Source: an uncultured Treponema sp. (GTDB taxonomy: Bacteria; Spirochaetota; Spirochaetia; Treponematales; Treponemataceae). From it: a DNA stretch of 21,683 nucleotides. Shown here one piece after another: positions 7,528-15,322 of the stretch. The DNA is taken from the NCBI GenBank assembly GCA_937890485.1, contig CALBXN010000193.1, positions 1 through 21,683 on the forward strand. The letters are read 5' to 3'. Position numbers and translations under genes: made by a program. Each line of letters starts with the position of its first letter. Position 1 is the first letter of the stretch. The notes under the pieces were generated by a model that saw nothing but the letters and a program-made list of their open reading frames with translations, was not told the origin of the DNA and searched no databases.

Positions 7528-8988
7528 ATGGAATTAGTTGCACCTGCTGGAAATTTAGAAAAACTAACTTATGCTTATGAATACGGAGCTGATGCTGCTT
7601 ACATCGGGTTAAAAAGATTTTCATTGCGTGTAAAAGCTGACAATTTTTACGAAGATGAGTATAAAAAAATAATTGAGTTAAAAAATAATCATCCTGGTAA
7701 AAAGTTATTTTGTGCTTTAAATATTACCTTTCATAACAAAGACATTCAACAGTTTATTTCTGAAATTGATTATTTCAAAGAGTATCCAATTGATTCGTTT
7801 ATTGTGCAAGATATTGGAATGGTTCGATTAATTCAAAAATATTTTCCAAAGGCTGCTTTGCATTTAAGTACGCAAGCTAACTGTATAAATTCTGAAGCAG
7901 TAAAAATGTATCGTGATTTAGGTTTTAAACGAGTTGTTTTAGGAAGAGAAGCAAGTCTTGCAGAAATTCGGCAGATAAAAGATGCTGTGCCTGAAATGGA
8001 ACTTGAAGTTTTTGGTCATGGTGCAATGTGCGTTTCTTATTCAGGCCGTTGTCTTTTAAGTGCTTATATGAATGGGCGTAGTGCAAACGGAGGCTTTTGT
8101 TCCCATTCTTGTCGTTGGGATTACGATTTACTTTCTACACCCAATGGTGCAAAAAAATTAGCAGAGTCAGGTGAACTTGTTTTACGGGAACATCAACGAC
8201 CAGATGAGTACTTTCCTGTTTTTGAGGGCGAAAATTTTACAGCAATTCTTTCTTCTAAAGATTTGTGCATGATTGATCATCTTGATGATATGAAAAAAGC
8301 TGGAGTGGATTCTCTTAAAATTGAAGGAAGAATGAAAAGTATTTATTATGTTGCTTTGGTTACTCGTGCCTACAGAAAAGCTATTGATGCTCTTGAAGGA
8401 AAAATTTCTGTTGAACAAGCAAAACCTTTTATTGACGAACTTGAAAATGTAAGTCATCGAGAATGTACAACTGGATTTTATTATCGTAGAGAAGATGCTG
8501 ATAAAACAACGGTTGGAGCTTCTGATAGTAAATATATTTTGGTTGCTCAAATTCATAATGCACTTTCTAAAACAGAACAAGATGATTTATATAATCTTGG
8601 ACAAAAAACTCAAACTGACTTTTATGCAGAAATCGAAGCAATGCATCCAAGTGCAAAAGTTGCTCGGCTTAAAGATTTAGAAATCAATCCTGAAAAAAAA
8701 GTTTTTGCTTTTGAAAAACAAGATGGTTGGTTTATGTATAATTTTACAGCTCTAAACAAAATTGATACTTCGATGGATTTAGAATTTGTTTCTTCTGATT
8801 GTGTTAGCCAAGTTGTAAAAAAAGGCGAGTGGAAGTTAATCAATTTTGAAGATGGAACTTCTACTGACTGGACTTGTAACGGACATCCTGTTGTGCTTTA
8901 CACAAAATATCAACTTCAAAATAATACTTTGGTAAGAATTTTAGATCCAGAATATCAAGAAGGTGTTATCAGAAATCACGGAAGATAA
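7528..8988 (+). CDS. trhP: U32 family protein, TrhP-like tRNA uridine-5-hydroxylation protein
   Basis: The protein has 486 residues from the ATG at 7528 (MELVAPAGN, the usual U32 start), preceded by the purine-rich gaaaagga; a TTG six bases upstream is in frame but less likely. The peptidase-U32 signature EVFGHGAMCVSYSGRCLLS occupies 160-178, followed by NGGFCSHSCRW and SSKDLCMID. Cysteines at 168, 175, 191 (or 195) and 247 fit the [4Fe-4S] set known in TrhP (YegQ). TrhP makes 5-hydroxyuridine at tRNA position 34 from prephenate; members of this family were long labelled proteases. The length is close to YegQ and much shorter than RlhA, the rRNA C2501 hydroxylation protein, so TrhP is preferred. 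It is the second gene of an operon with the esterase and ends facing the rel homologue. Confidence 0.8.
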   Translation: MELVAPAGNLEKLTYAYEYGADAAYIGLKRFSLRVKADNFYEDEYKKIIELKNNHPGKKLFCALNITFHNKDIQQFISEIDYFKEYPIDSFIVQDIGMVRLIQKYFPKAALHLSTQANCINSEAVKMYRDLGFKRVVLGREASLAEIRQIKDAVPEMELEVFGHGAMCVSYSGRCLLSAYMNGRSANGGFCSHSCRWDYDLLSTPNGAKKLAESGELVLREHQRPDEYFPVFEGENFTAILSSKDLCMIDHLDDMKKAGVDSLKIEGRMKSIYYVALVTRAYRKAIDALEGKISVEQAKPFIDELENVSHRECTTGFYYRREDADKTTVGASDSKYILVAQIHNALSKTEQDDLYNLGQKTQTDFYAEIEAMHPSAKVARLKDLEINPEKKVFAFEKQDGWFMYNFTALNKIDTSMDLEFVSSDCVSQVVKKGEWKLINFEDGTSTDWTCNGHPVVLYTKYQLQNNTLVRILDPEYQEGVIRNHGR

Positions 8989-9023
8989 ATAAATTTCAAA
9001 CTAAATTAAAATTTATTTCTTTT
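8987..9023. terminator. Possible terminator in the trhP/rel convergent junction
   Basis: The arms aaataaattt (8987-8996) and aaatttattt (9009-9018) pair perfectly over ten bases with a 12-base loop, followed by c and a short T-run on the plus strand. The stem contains only A-T pairs and overlaps the end of rel, so it would be a weak terminator for trhP. It has no T-run in the leftward direction. Confidence 0.4.
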
Positions 9024-10824
9024 TAGGTTCAGTTTTTGTTTCTTCCCAGATTACAGGAATGTATCTTTCTTGAATGTTTGGAATCTTAGCAAAGTTTTTA
9101 CAATCTTTTTTGTGAACGATAATTCCTCTTCCTCTTGAAACATAACCAACAATTTCATCTCCAAATTTAGGGGAACAACATTTGGCAACATTTATCATAA
9201 AGTTTGTTGTATCGCCAATTCTAATTTTTACAGGAGCATCATTTTCTTCTGAGGTAGGTTTTCCAGTTCCACTTTTATGAGAATGAATTTTTTGAATTTG
9301 GTTTACAACTGTTGAAGGATTTTGTGAACTTTCTTTTTTGTCTGTTTCAAAAGCGTATCCATTATTTTGTAACCAAGATTTTATTTTACTTCTTGCCTTT
9401 GCAGATTTTACAATTTGTAATTGATTTAAAGTTGGATGGGCTTGTGGAGAAGTTAAGACTTCAATTATCTGTGTATTTTTTAACGGCTTTGAAAGTGGAA
9501 TAATTTGTCCGTCTGCTTTTGCACCAACAATAGTTTGTCCTATGTGGGAATGAATTGAATATGCAAAATCGATGGCAGTTGCACCTGCTGGTAATTCTTT
9601 TACTTCGCCATTTGGTGTGAAAACAAAAATTGAATCTCCTAAAAGTTCTTCTTTGATTTCATTAAAAAAATCTTCATCATTAAGATGTTCTTTTTTTAAT
9701 TCTTTTAGTTGATTTATAATTGAAAGATTGTCTACGCTAACAGAATCTTTATTTGTACCTTTTTTGTAAAGCCAATGGCTTGCAACTCCGTGTTCTGCAA
9801 CTGAGTGCATTTGCTGTGTACGAATTTGAATTTCAAGAGGTTTGCCTTCGCACATTACAGTTGTATGTAAACTTTGATAACCATTTGCTTTTGGCATTGC
9901 AATATAATCTTTGAATCTTCCTTCCAGAGGTTTCCATAAATTATGAACTTGACCAATCATCATATAACATTCTTCTGGAGTTTGACAGATTATGCGAATT
10001 GCAAGTAAATCAAAAAGCTCGTCCGCAGATTTGTTGCGTTTTCGCATCTTTTGATAAATCGAATAAAAATGTTTTGCTCTACTGTTTACAGTAACTTCTA
10101 TGTTGAGTCTATTTGCGCTTTTGTAAATTTCTTTTTGTGCTTTTTCAAGATATTCTGCTCTTTCTGTTTTTTTTAGTGAAACAACTTTTTTTATTTGCTG
10201 AAATGCTTCTGGATTTAAAACTTTTAAACTTAAATCTTCAAGTTCAACTTTTAAGGATGACATACCTAGTCGGTTTGCAAGGGGAGCCCAAATTTCAATT
10301 ACTTCGGAAGCAATTTCTTTTTGCACAGAAATTTCATAAGGCTTGATATTTCTAATTCTATCTAATCTATCTGCAAGTTTTACAAGGATAACTCTGATGT
10401 CATCAATCATTGCAAAAAGCATTTTTCTAAAAGAATCGGCTTGTTGCAAAGTTTTATTTTTTATTCTTAAGTTTGTAATTTTTTTAGAACCTTGAATTAT
10501 TGTAAGAACTGATGTTCCAAATTTTACGCTAATTTCATTTTCATCAATTTCTGGAATTTCAAGGATGTTGTGAAAAAAACCTGCAATAATACTTTCGTAG
10601 TCTAAGTGATTTTCTGCAAGAATACTTGCAACTCTCATTGGATGAATGAAATATGGCTTTCCAGAAGGTCTAAGTTCATTTTTTGATTTTTCTAATAAAA
10701 AATTCCATGCTTGAGTGATAATTTCTTTTTGTTCGATATATTCAGGATATGTAGAAAAAAAATCTTGTATTAAAGTTTGAGAATCGATGTTTTCATTTTG
10801 AAAGTCTTGTTCAATTTTTGTCAT
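9013..10824 (-). CDS. rel: RelA/SpoT homologue, probably synthetase-only (p)ppGpp enzyme
   Basis: This is a 603-residue long RSH protein. The N-terminal hydrolase domain keeps H61, H85 and D152 but has N86 where the HD motif needs aspartate (FFHNILEI instead of LLHDVVEDT), I90 for the second acidic residue and R156 for the conserved asparagine. Hydrolysis of ppGpp is therefore unlikely. The synthetase domain looks intact: D272 in LFDLLAIR, E331 in LEIQIRT, an RFKD loop (303-306), NGYQSLH (314-320) and AEHGVASHW. A TGS domain spans about 396-457, a helical part follows, and a zinc-finger-like domain has C549/C550/H571/C575. The chain then stops; the usual C-terminal ACT domain is missing (full-length relatives have about 670-750 residues). 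Its ATG overlaps the prmC stop by four bases (ATGA), so it is the third gene of the prfA-prmC-rel operon. Confidence 0.92.
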   Translation of the reverse strand: MTKIEQDFQNENIDSQTLIQDFFSTYPEYIEQKEIITQAWNFLLEKSKNELRPSGKPYFIHPMRVASILAENHLDYESIIAGFFHNILEIPEIDENEISVKFGTSVLTIIQGSKKITNLRIKNKTLQQADSFRKMLFAMIDDIRVILVKLADRLDRIRNIKPYEISVQKEIASEVIEIWAPLANRLGMSSLKVELEDLSLKVLNPEAFQQIKKVVSLKKTERAEYLEKAQKEIYKSANRLNIEVTVNSRAKHFYSIYQKMRKRNKSADELFDLLAIRIICQTPEECYMMIGQVHNLWKPLEGRFKDYIAMPKANGYQSLHTTVMCEGKPLEIQIRTQQMHSVAEHGVASHWLYKKGTNKDSVSVDNLSIINQLKELKKEHLNDEDFFNEIKEELLGDSIFVFTPNGEVKELPAGATAIDFAYSIHSHIGQTIVGAKADGQIIPLSKPLKNTQIIEVLTSPQAHPTLNQLQIVKSAKARSKIKSWLQNNGYAFETDKKESSQNPSTVVNQIQKIHSHKSGTGKPTSEENDAPVKIRIGDTTNFMINVAKCCSPKFGDEIVGYVSRGRGIIVHKKDCKNFAKIPNIQERYIPVIWEETKTEPKKK

Positions 10825-11717
10825 TTTTTTATTGCCCTTGTAACTCGTGGTTGTCCTGATAAATCTTCGAAAGTAGTAATATTTGAAAATCCAATTTCAG
10901 ATAAATAGTCTCTTGTAAGATGTGCGTTGTACTCACCAGTTTCGATTAAAAAAATTCCATTATCGTTTAAAAGTTCAAAAGATTGTTTTATTAAAGGTCT
11001 AATTAAAGACATTCCGTCGCCGTAGTTTGAATCTGTTGTACTGATATAACAGGCATCTCCGTCTAAGGCAAGGGGAGGTTCTCGTCTTCCGTCTAAAAGT
11101 AAATCGTTAACAATGCTTCTTGGCACATAAGGTGGATTTGAAACTATCATATCAAATTTTTCTGTAACATTGTCTAATAAATCTGCTAAAATAAATTCTA
11201 CATTATTTTGGGTAAAGTCTTTGCCTAAAATATTTTCTGAATTTTGTTTTGCAACTTCTAATGCTTTGTGACAAACATCTGTAGAAAAATATTTTATGTT
11301 TTTTGTTTTTTCAAATTGTTTTGCGATAGAAATAAAAACACAGCCGCTACCTGTGCAAACATCTGCAATTTTTAAAATTTTATTTTCTGAATTTCGTTCA
11401 ATATCTTGGATAGCTTTTTCAACTAAAAGTTCAGTGTCAGGTTTGGGAATCAAAACATTTTTATTTACAAAAAATTCTAATCCAAAAAATTCTTTTTTTT
11501 CGATAATGTATGCTACAGGTAATCCTGTTTTGCGTTGTTGAATAAATGAATTTAATTTTTGCAAAGATTGCTCATCAAGAATTTTGTCCTGATGAGCTAA
11601 AATCCAAGAACGATTTTTTTTCAAAACTTCACAGAGTAAACAGTCAACATCTAAGGATGGTGTTGTTGAGTTTAATAATTGTTTTGTTTGCTCTTTTCTA
11701 TATTCTGAAATTGTCAT
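10821..11717 (-). CDS. prmC: Peptide chain release factor N5-glutamine methyltransferase
   Basis: This is a 298-residue class I SAM methyltransferase of the PrmC/HemK family, which methylates the glutamine of the GGQ motif of release factors. The N-terminal helical domain (1-75) is followed by IPKPDTELLVE (90-100, usually PRPETE), SAM motif DVCTGSGC (119-126) and the catalytic NPPYVP (194-199). A somewhat long loop with DGDACYISTTD follows the EPPLAL segment. The gene starts six bases after the prfA stop and overlaps rel by four bases. Its substrate, RF1, is encoded just upstream, a common pairing. No Shine-Dalgarno sequence is visible, so initiation probably relies on the closeness of the prfA stop. 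Confidence 0.93.
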   Translation of the reverse strand: MTISEYRKEQTKQLLNSTTPSLDVDCLLCEVLKKNRSWILAHQDKILDEQSLQKLNSFIQQRKTGLPVAYIIEKKEFFGLEFFVNKNVLIPKPDTELLVEKAIQDIERNSENKILKIADVCTGSGCVFISIAKQFEKTKNIKYFSTDVCHKALEVAKQNSENILGKDFTQNNVEFILADLLDNVTEKFDMIVSNPPYVPRSIVNDLLLDGRREPPLALDGDACYISTTDSNYGDGMSLIRPLIKQSFELLNDNGIFLIETGEYNAHLTRDYLSEIGFSNITTFEDLSGQPRVTRAIKK

Positions 11718-11723
11718 CGTAAT

Positions 11724-12794
11724 TTATTGTGTGTTTTTAAGTTGTTCCTCTTTTGCGTAGATACAAAGTGCGTCAATCATTTCGTCAAGGTAACCTTGCA
11801 TAACTTGGTCAAGTTTGTAAAGTGTTAAATTTATACGATGGTCAGTTAAGCGGTTTTGAGGAAAGTTGTATGTTCTAATTCTTTCGCTTCGGTCTCCAGA
11901 ACCAACCATAGATTTTCGGGCAGCTGAGCGTTCTGCATTTTTCTTTGATTCTTCTAAATCAAAAAGTCTTGCTCGTAAAACTCTCATTGCTTTTTCTTTG
12001 TTTCTAAGTTGGCTTTTTTCGTCCTGTTGGATAACAACAATTCCTGTAGGAAGGTGAGTTAAACGAACTGCGGAGTCTGTTGTGTTAACACATTGTCCAC
12101 CGTTTCCACCTGCACGCATTACATCAACTCGTAAATCTTCAGGTCTAATTTCAATTTCAGTTTCTTCTGCTTCTGGTAAAACTGCAACAGTTACAGCACT
12201 TGTGTGTACTCGTCCTTGGCTTTCTGTTGCTGGAACTCGCTGAACTCTGTGAACTCCACCTTCGTAGCGTAAACTTCCGTAAACATATTTTCCACTGATA
12301 GAAAATGAAATTTCTTTGTAGCCACCAACTTCAGTTTCGTTAGCTTCTAGAACTTCGTATTTCCAACCTTTCATATCTGCAAATCTTGTGTACATTCTAA
12401 AAAGGTCGGCAGCAAAAAGTGATGATTCATCTCCACCTGTTCCACCACGAATTTCCATGATGATATTTTTTTCTTCTAGTGGGTCTGGTGGAATTAGAAG
12501 CATTTTCAAATTACTTTCTAGAGTTGGCAAACGTTCTTCTAAACTTTTTAATTCTTCACGAGCCATCTCTTTCATATCGTGGTCATCTTCTTCTGTGATG
12601 AGAATTTTTGAATCTTCAATTCCTTGGAGAACATCTTTGTATTCAGTGTAAGCTTCCATCAAAGTTGAAAGATGGGAATGTTCTCGCATTATGTCCTTAT
12701 ATTTTTTAGGATCTTTTGTTAATTCTGGATCCAAGATTAATTCATTTACTTCTTGGAATCTTTTGGACATTTGTTCAAGTTTATTTAAAAGCAT
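11724..12794 (-). CDS. prfA: Peptide chain release factor 1
   Basis: This 356-residue protein releases finished peptides at UAA and UAG stops. The PxT recognition tripeptide is PAT (188-190), which marks RF1 rather than RF2 (SPF). The catalytic GGQ is at 232-234 within AGGNGGQCVNTTDSAVRLTH. The conserved GGTGGDESSLFAADL (117-131) and the long N-terminal helical domain are present, and length is standard. No programmed frameshift exists, as expected for RF1. It heads the operon with prmC and rel. The ATG is preceded by a -10 box that ends six bases upstream and by no Shine-Dalgarno sequence. Confidence 0.96.
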   Translation of the reverse strand: MLLNKLEQMSKRFQEVNELILDPELTKDPKKYKDIMREHSHLSTLMEAYTEYKDVLQGIEDSKILITEEDDHDMKEMAREELKSLEERLPTLESNLKMLLIPPDPLEEKNIIMEIRGGTGGDESSLFAADLFRMYTRFADMKGWKYEVLEANETEVGGYKEISFSISGKYVYGSLRYEGGVHRVQRVPATESQGRVHTSAVTVAVLPEAEETEIEIRPEDLRVDVMRAGGNGGQCVNTTDSAVRLTHLPTGIVVIQQDEKSQLRNKEKAMRVLRARLFDLEESKKNAERSAARKSMVGSGDRSERIRTYNFPQNRLTDHRINLTLYKLDQVMQGYLDEMIDALCIYAKEEQLKNTQ

Positions 12795-12800
12795 AATTTA

Positions 12801-12829
12801 ATTATAACAAAAAGGATGATTTTCTACAA
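12801..12829 (-). promoter_or_regulatory. Promoter of prfA-prmC-rel, predicted leaderless
   Basis: On the minus strand, TTGTAG (12824-12829), a 17-bp spacer and a perfect TATAAT (12801-12806) are followed by six bases and the prfA ATG at 12794. Transcription would start on or next to the A of the start codon. The -35 match is only partial. Confidence 0.65.
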
Positions 12830-12860
12830 TATCTATAAAAAGTTCCAGATTGTATAGGGT

Positions 12861-12904
12861 AAAAAAAACGCCTCAAACTTAATTTTTCAAAAAAGTTCAA
12901 GGCG
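12861..12904 (-). terminator. Rho-independent terminator of the modular lipoprotein gene
   Basis: On the minus strand the arms 12904-12893 and 12880-12869 pair over 12 bp in RNA, with two G-U wobbles next to each other. A 12-base loop separates them and eight U residues (12868-12861) follow. It sits 28 bases after the lipoprotein stop and upstream of the prfA promoter, insulating the two units. Confidence 0.9.
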
Positions 12905-12932
12905 CTTAGTATTATCTAATTTTAGCTAAAAC

Positions 12933-14756
12933 TTATGGAGCGGTTACTGTATTTCTTACTCTGATGTAAACTGTGTTAGAGTAAGTTTGACCAGTGATGT
13001 CTTCTATTGTAAGCATAACAACATGGTTTTTAGCTTCTGTTTCAGTTCCCTCAGTTGTATATGTCCAAGATTGTGCTGTAGATTTTACAACTCCGTCAAC
13101 TGTCCATATCCAACTATTAACTTCAGCACCATCAATGTCTGCTGGACCTTCGAATACAATTGGGGTTCCAACTTCAACATCTTTATAGAATGTTTCTCCA
13201 TCAGGTGTAATGAGGAATTCTTTGTCTTCGTATTCAGGGAAGATAACTTCGATAGATGCTTCTGATTTCCACAAGGCATAAACAGCATCGTTTTGGTAAG
13301 TTCTTGTAGCATATTCTGTAATTGCTGTGTCTGGAGCACCGTCAGTAATAGGATAGTCTAATTGACCTGCGTTATCTTCTCCGTTTTCAATCATGTGATA
13401 CCAACCACCAAAGATAAATCTATCACGCTTGATGTAGTTTGCAGAATCTTCATCAATTGATTTTGGAAGAACATAAGTTCTGCTGATTGAATATGTGTAA
13501 CTGTAAATAGTTTCATCTACATAATTTCCTGGCACAGGATCTTTTGCAGGACCATAGAAAACATCTCCTGTAAATTCAGCACTTTCTGGAACTTTTACTG
13601 TTCCGCCGTTTAAGTGCATTGCAATTACAGCAAGGTTGATAAAGTCTTCGCTATCTGCATTTTCGTAGTCACAATATTCTGATTCACCAAATTCGTTTAC
13701 AGCTTTAATTTTTGCTTTATACAAAGTTCCAGTTTTAATATTTATTGTAAATGTAGGTTTTACTGTATCTGGACGAGCAATTAAGTTTCCGTCAATATAT
13801 TCTGGATGATCTCGTAGAACTGTATTTTCATCATAAATTACAGGATCTCCTGCTGGTGTTGTAGGGTCTGTATATTCTGTAACTTCAAGTACAAAGCCTG
13901 TCTCGTTGATTGCATTATCACGCCATGAAAATTCAATTGTAGCTGTACCAAGAGTATTTGCTATATATGTTACATCTAATTCAGATGGAGCAGCAGGTGG
14001 AACATTGATAACATCTCCAAGAGTAATTTCTTTAGTACTTGTGTTACCTGGATCTACATAAACTTCTTCGATGTAAGGCATCAAAAGAACATCCATTGCG
14101 TTATAAAATCTAGCAATATAATAATATTTTCCAGGTGCAACATCTTTTGTAAGTTTTACATTTGGAGTATTTGTTCCTGCATTATTTATAGTAGCAGGAT
14201 TATCAACTATAACAGCTTGTGCTTCTGCATCTGCAATATTATAGTAAAGTCCAACTGTAACTTTTGTTACAATATCAGGATTTGTAGCAGGTTTTGTGTA
14301 AGTTAGTGTTACATCAACTGAACCATTTTCTGTTCCTACTGGTTTTAAGTCAAAGGGAATTGTTTGTTCACCATTGCGTAAGTCAGCAACAGTAAATCCT
14401 GATAAGATTATTTTTCCAGCTTTAGATGCTGTTAATTCAAAACTCCATCTTGAAGCAGCAAGTTCTAGGACAAGTTTGCCGTCAGTAAAATCACCCCAAG
14501 TGTAGTCTTTTTCAACTACTTCATCTGTGTACATAAGGTTTGTGGCAACAAGATGATAAGAAAGTTCTTCTTTTTTCTCATCTGTCCAATCATCTGGTAA
14601 AATTGTTCTGGAAGTGTGATGATTGTCAATTACAAGAGTTACTTTTGTGTTTCCTAATGCGTTTGGAATATATCCATTCCCTGCTGCATTTTCACAAGAA
14701 ACAAACAAAAACAAAACTGCCAAAGATAAGGCAATAAAAAGTAAAGTTTTTTTCAT
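12933..14756 (-). CDS. Large modular lipoprotein with FnIII-like, InlB-repeat-like and PKD-like domains
   Basis: The protein has 607 residues from the ATG at 14756, which has an AGAGGA ribosome site and starts a typical signal peptide; an in-frame start ten codons earlier lacks both. Residues 1-20 are a lipoprotein signal ending LFVS with lipid-bearing C21. Two beta-rich stretches (about 35-150 and 145-245) resemble other treponemal lipoproteins. Residues about 255-365 look like a fibronectin type III domain (opening PPAAPSELDV, ending YKAKIKAVNEFGESEY). Residues about 380-497 end in FIFGGWY...YALWK, the mark of an InlB B-repeat (Listeria-Bacteroides repeat). Residues about 500-602 form a PKD/Ig-like domain (WIWTVDGVVKS...YTTEG). 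The build suggests a surface adhesin or binding protein tethered to a membrane. It is a single-gene unit with its own promoter and terminator. Ligand unknown; no enzyme motif is visible. Confidence 0.85.
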   Translation of the reverse strand: MKKTLLFIALSLAVLFLFVSCENAAGNGYIPNALGNTKVTLVIDNHHTSRTILPDDWTDEKKEELSYHLVATNLMYTDEVVEKDYTWGDFTDGKLVLELAASRWSFELTASKAGKIILSGFTVADLRNGEQTIPFDLKPVGTENGSVDVTLTYTKPATNPDIVTKVTVGLYYNIADAEAQAVIVDNPATINNAGTNTPNVKLTKDVAPGKYYYIARFYNAMDVLLMPYIEEVYVDPGNTSTKEITLGDVINVPPAAPSELDVTYIANTLGTATIEFSWRDNAINETGFVLEVTEYTDPTTPAGDPVIYDENTVLRDHPEYIDGNLIARPDTVKPTFTINIKTGTLYKAKIKAVNEFGESEYCDYENADSEDFINLAVIAMHLNGGTVKVPESAEFTGDVFYGPAKDPVPGNYVDETIYSYTYSISRTYVLPKSIDEDSANYIKRDRFIFGGWYHMIENGEDNAGQLDYPITDGAPDTAITEYATRTYQNDAVYALWKSEASIEVIFPEYEDKEFLITPDGETFYKDVEVGTPIVFEGPADIDGAEVNSWIWTVDGVVKSTAQSWTYTTEGTETEAKNHVVMLTIEDITGQTYSNTVYIRVRNTVTAP

Positions 14757-14760
14757 TTTT

Positions 14761-14766
14761 TCCTCT
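14761..14766 (-). promoter_or_regulatory. Ribosome binding site that fixes the lipoprotein start
   Basis: AGAGGA on the minus strand lies four bases before the ATG at 14756 and not before the alternative in-frame start at 14786. This supports the shorter protein, which begins with MKKTLLF and a proper lipoprotein signal. Confidence 0.7.
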
Positions 14767-14788
14767 TTACAAAAAAAATTCCCCACAA

Positions 14789-14808
14789 AGTCTTTATTCT
14801 TAAAGACT
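14789..14808 (-). other. 5'-UTR stem-loop ahead of the modular lipoprotein gene
   Basis: A perfect eight-base inverted repeat (agtcttta / taaagact) encloses a four-base loop. It lies between the predicted transcript start (near 14818) and the ribosome site (14761-14766). It may stabilise the 5' end of the mRNA; there is no T-run, so it is not a terminator. Confidence 0.55.
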
Positions 14809-14824
14809 AAATCCCTAATTTAAG

Positions 14825-14853
14825 ATTATACAACCAGTATAAATAAAAAGCAA
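14825..14853 (-). promoter_or_regulatory. Promoter of the modular lipoprotein gene
   Basis: On the minus strand TTGCTT (14848-14853), a 17-bp spacer and TATAAT (14825-14830) form a strong sigma-70-type promoter. The leader would be about 60 bases with a hairpin and an SD site, in contrast to the leaderless housekeeping genes of this window. The stretch 14854-14899 up to the next stop codon holds only A/T-rich sequence with a weak A-T stem and no clear terminator for the upstream small lipoprotein gene. Confidence 0.75.
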
Positions 14854-14899
14854 ATAAAAATGGAGAAAATGGACAAATTTTTGTATTTTTGAAAAAAAT

Positions 14900-15322
14900 T
14901 TATTTGTAGATTTTTATTCTACAAGAATCATCATAGCCTTGTGATTGATAAAATGCGGTAACATATATTGTGTATTCATCTGCAGGAATTGTATCAACAT
15001 AAATGACGAATCTCTTCCCATTATCTTGGATTGCATAATGCCCTTCGCAGTTTGGAGAAATTTTCCAAGTTGCACTTTCACATTCAGTTGGTATTGCAAA
15101 AATGTGATTTTGTCCACCTTTAGAAGAATCTTTTTGTACTTCAATATATTCTTCTTGAATTATTGCATCTGGATTGATATTTCCATTGTCAATAAATTTC
15201 AAGGTTTCAGTTTTATCAAAAAATGAATTGTATTCAAAAATTAAATCGTTGAGTGTAAATCCACAAGAAAAAAGTGAAAATAGAAATGTTGCTATTACGA
15301 TGATAAAAAGAGATTTTTTCAT
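14900..15322 (-). CDS. Small lipoprotein of unknown function, last gene of the FecR-TPR operon
   Basis: This is a 140-residue protein. Residues 1-19 are a lipoprotein signal ending LFS with lipid-bearing C20. The mature part is beta-rich, with an Ig-like C-terminal stretch (WKISPNCEGHY, then ADEYTIYVTAFY and CRIKIYK). Two cysteines in the mature region (in SPNCEG and DDSCRI) could form a disulphide. Its ATG overlaps the stop codon of the propeller/barrel gene by four bases (ATGA), and an AGAGGA site precedes it, so it is clearly part of that operon. I do not recognise a family. The likely role is an envelope partner of the upstream proteins. Confidence 0.8.
   Translation of the reverse strand: MKKSLFIIVIATFLFSLFSCGFTLNDLIFEYNSFFDKTETLKFIDNGNINPDAIIQEEYIEVQKDSSKGGQNHIFAIPTECESATWKISPNCEGHYAIQDNGKRFVIYVDTIPADEYTIYVTAFYQSQGYDDSCRIKIYK

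Noticed and set aside
8182..8580. A 132-codon open frame on the minus strand inside the trhP-like gene.
   Set aside because: It is the antisense shadow of a well-conserved gene, has no ribosome site and no family resemblance.
14757..14786. A longer lipoprotein start at 14786 (ten extra residues).
   Set aside because: It would bury the MKKTLLF signal start and lacks a ribosome site, whereas AGAGGA precedes the ATG at 14756.
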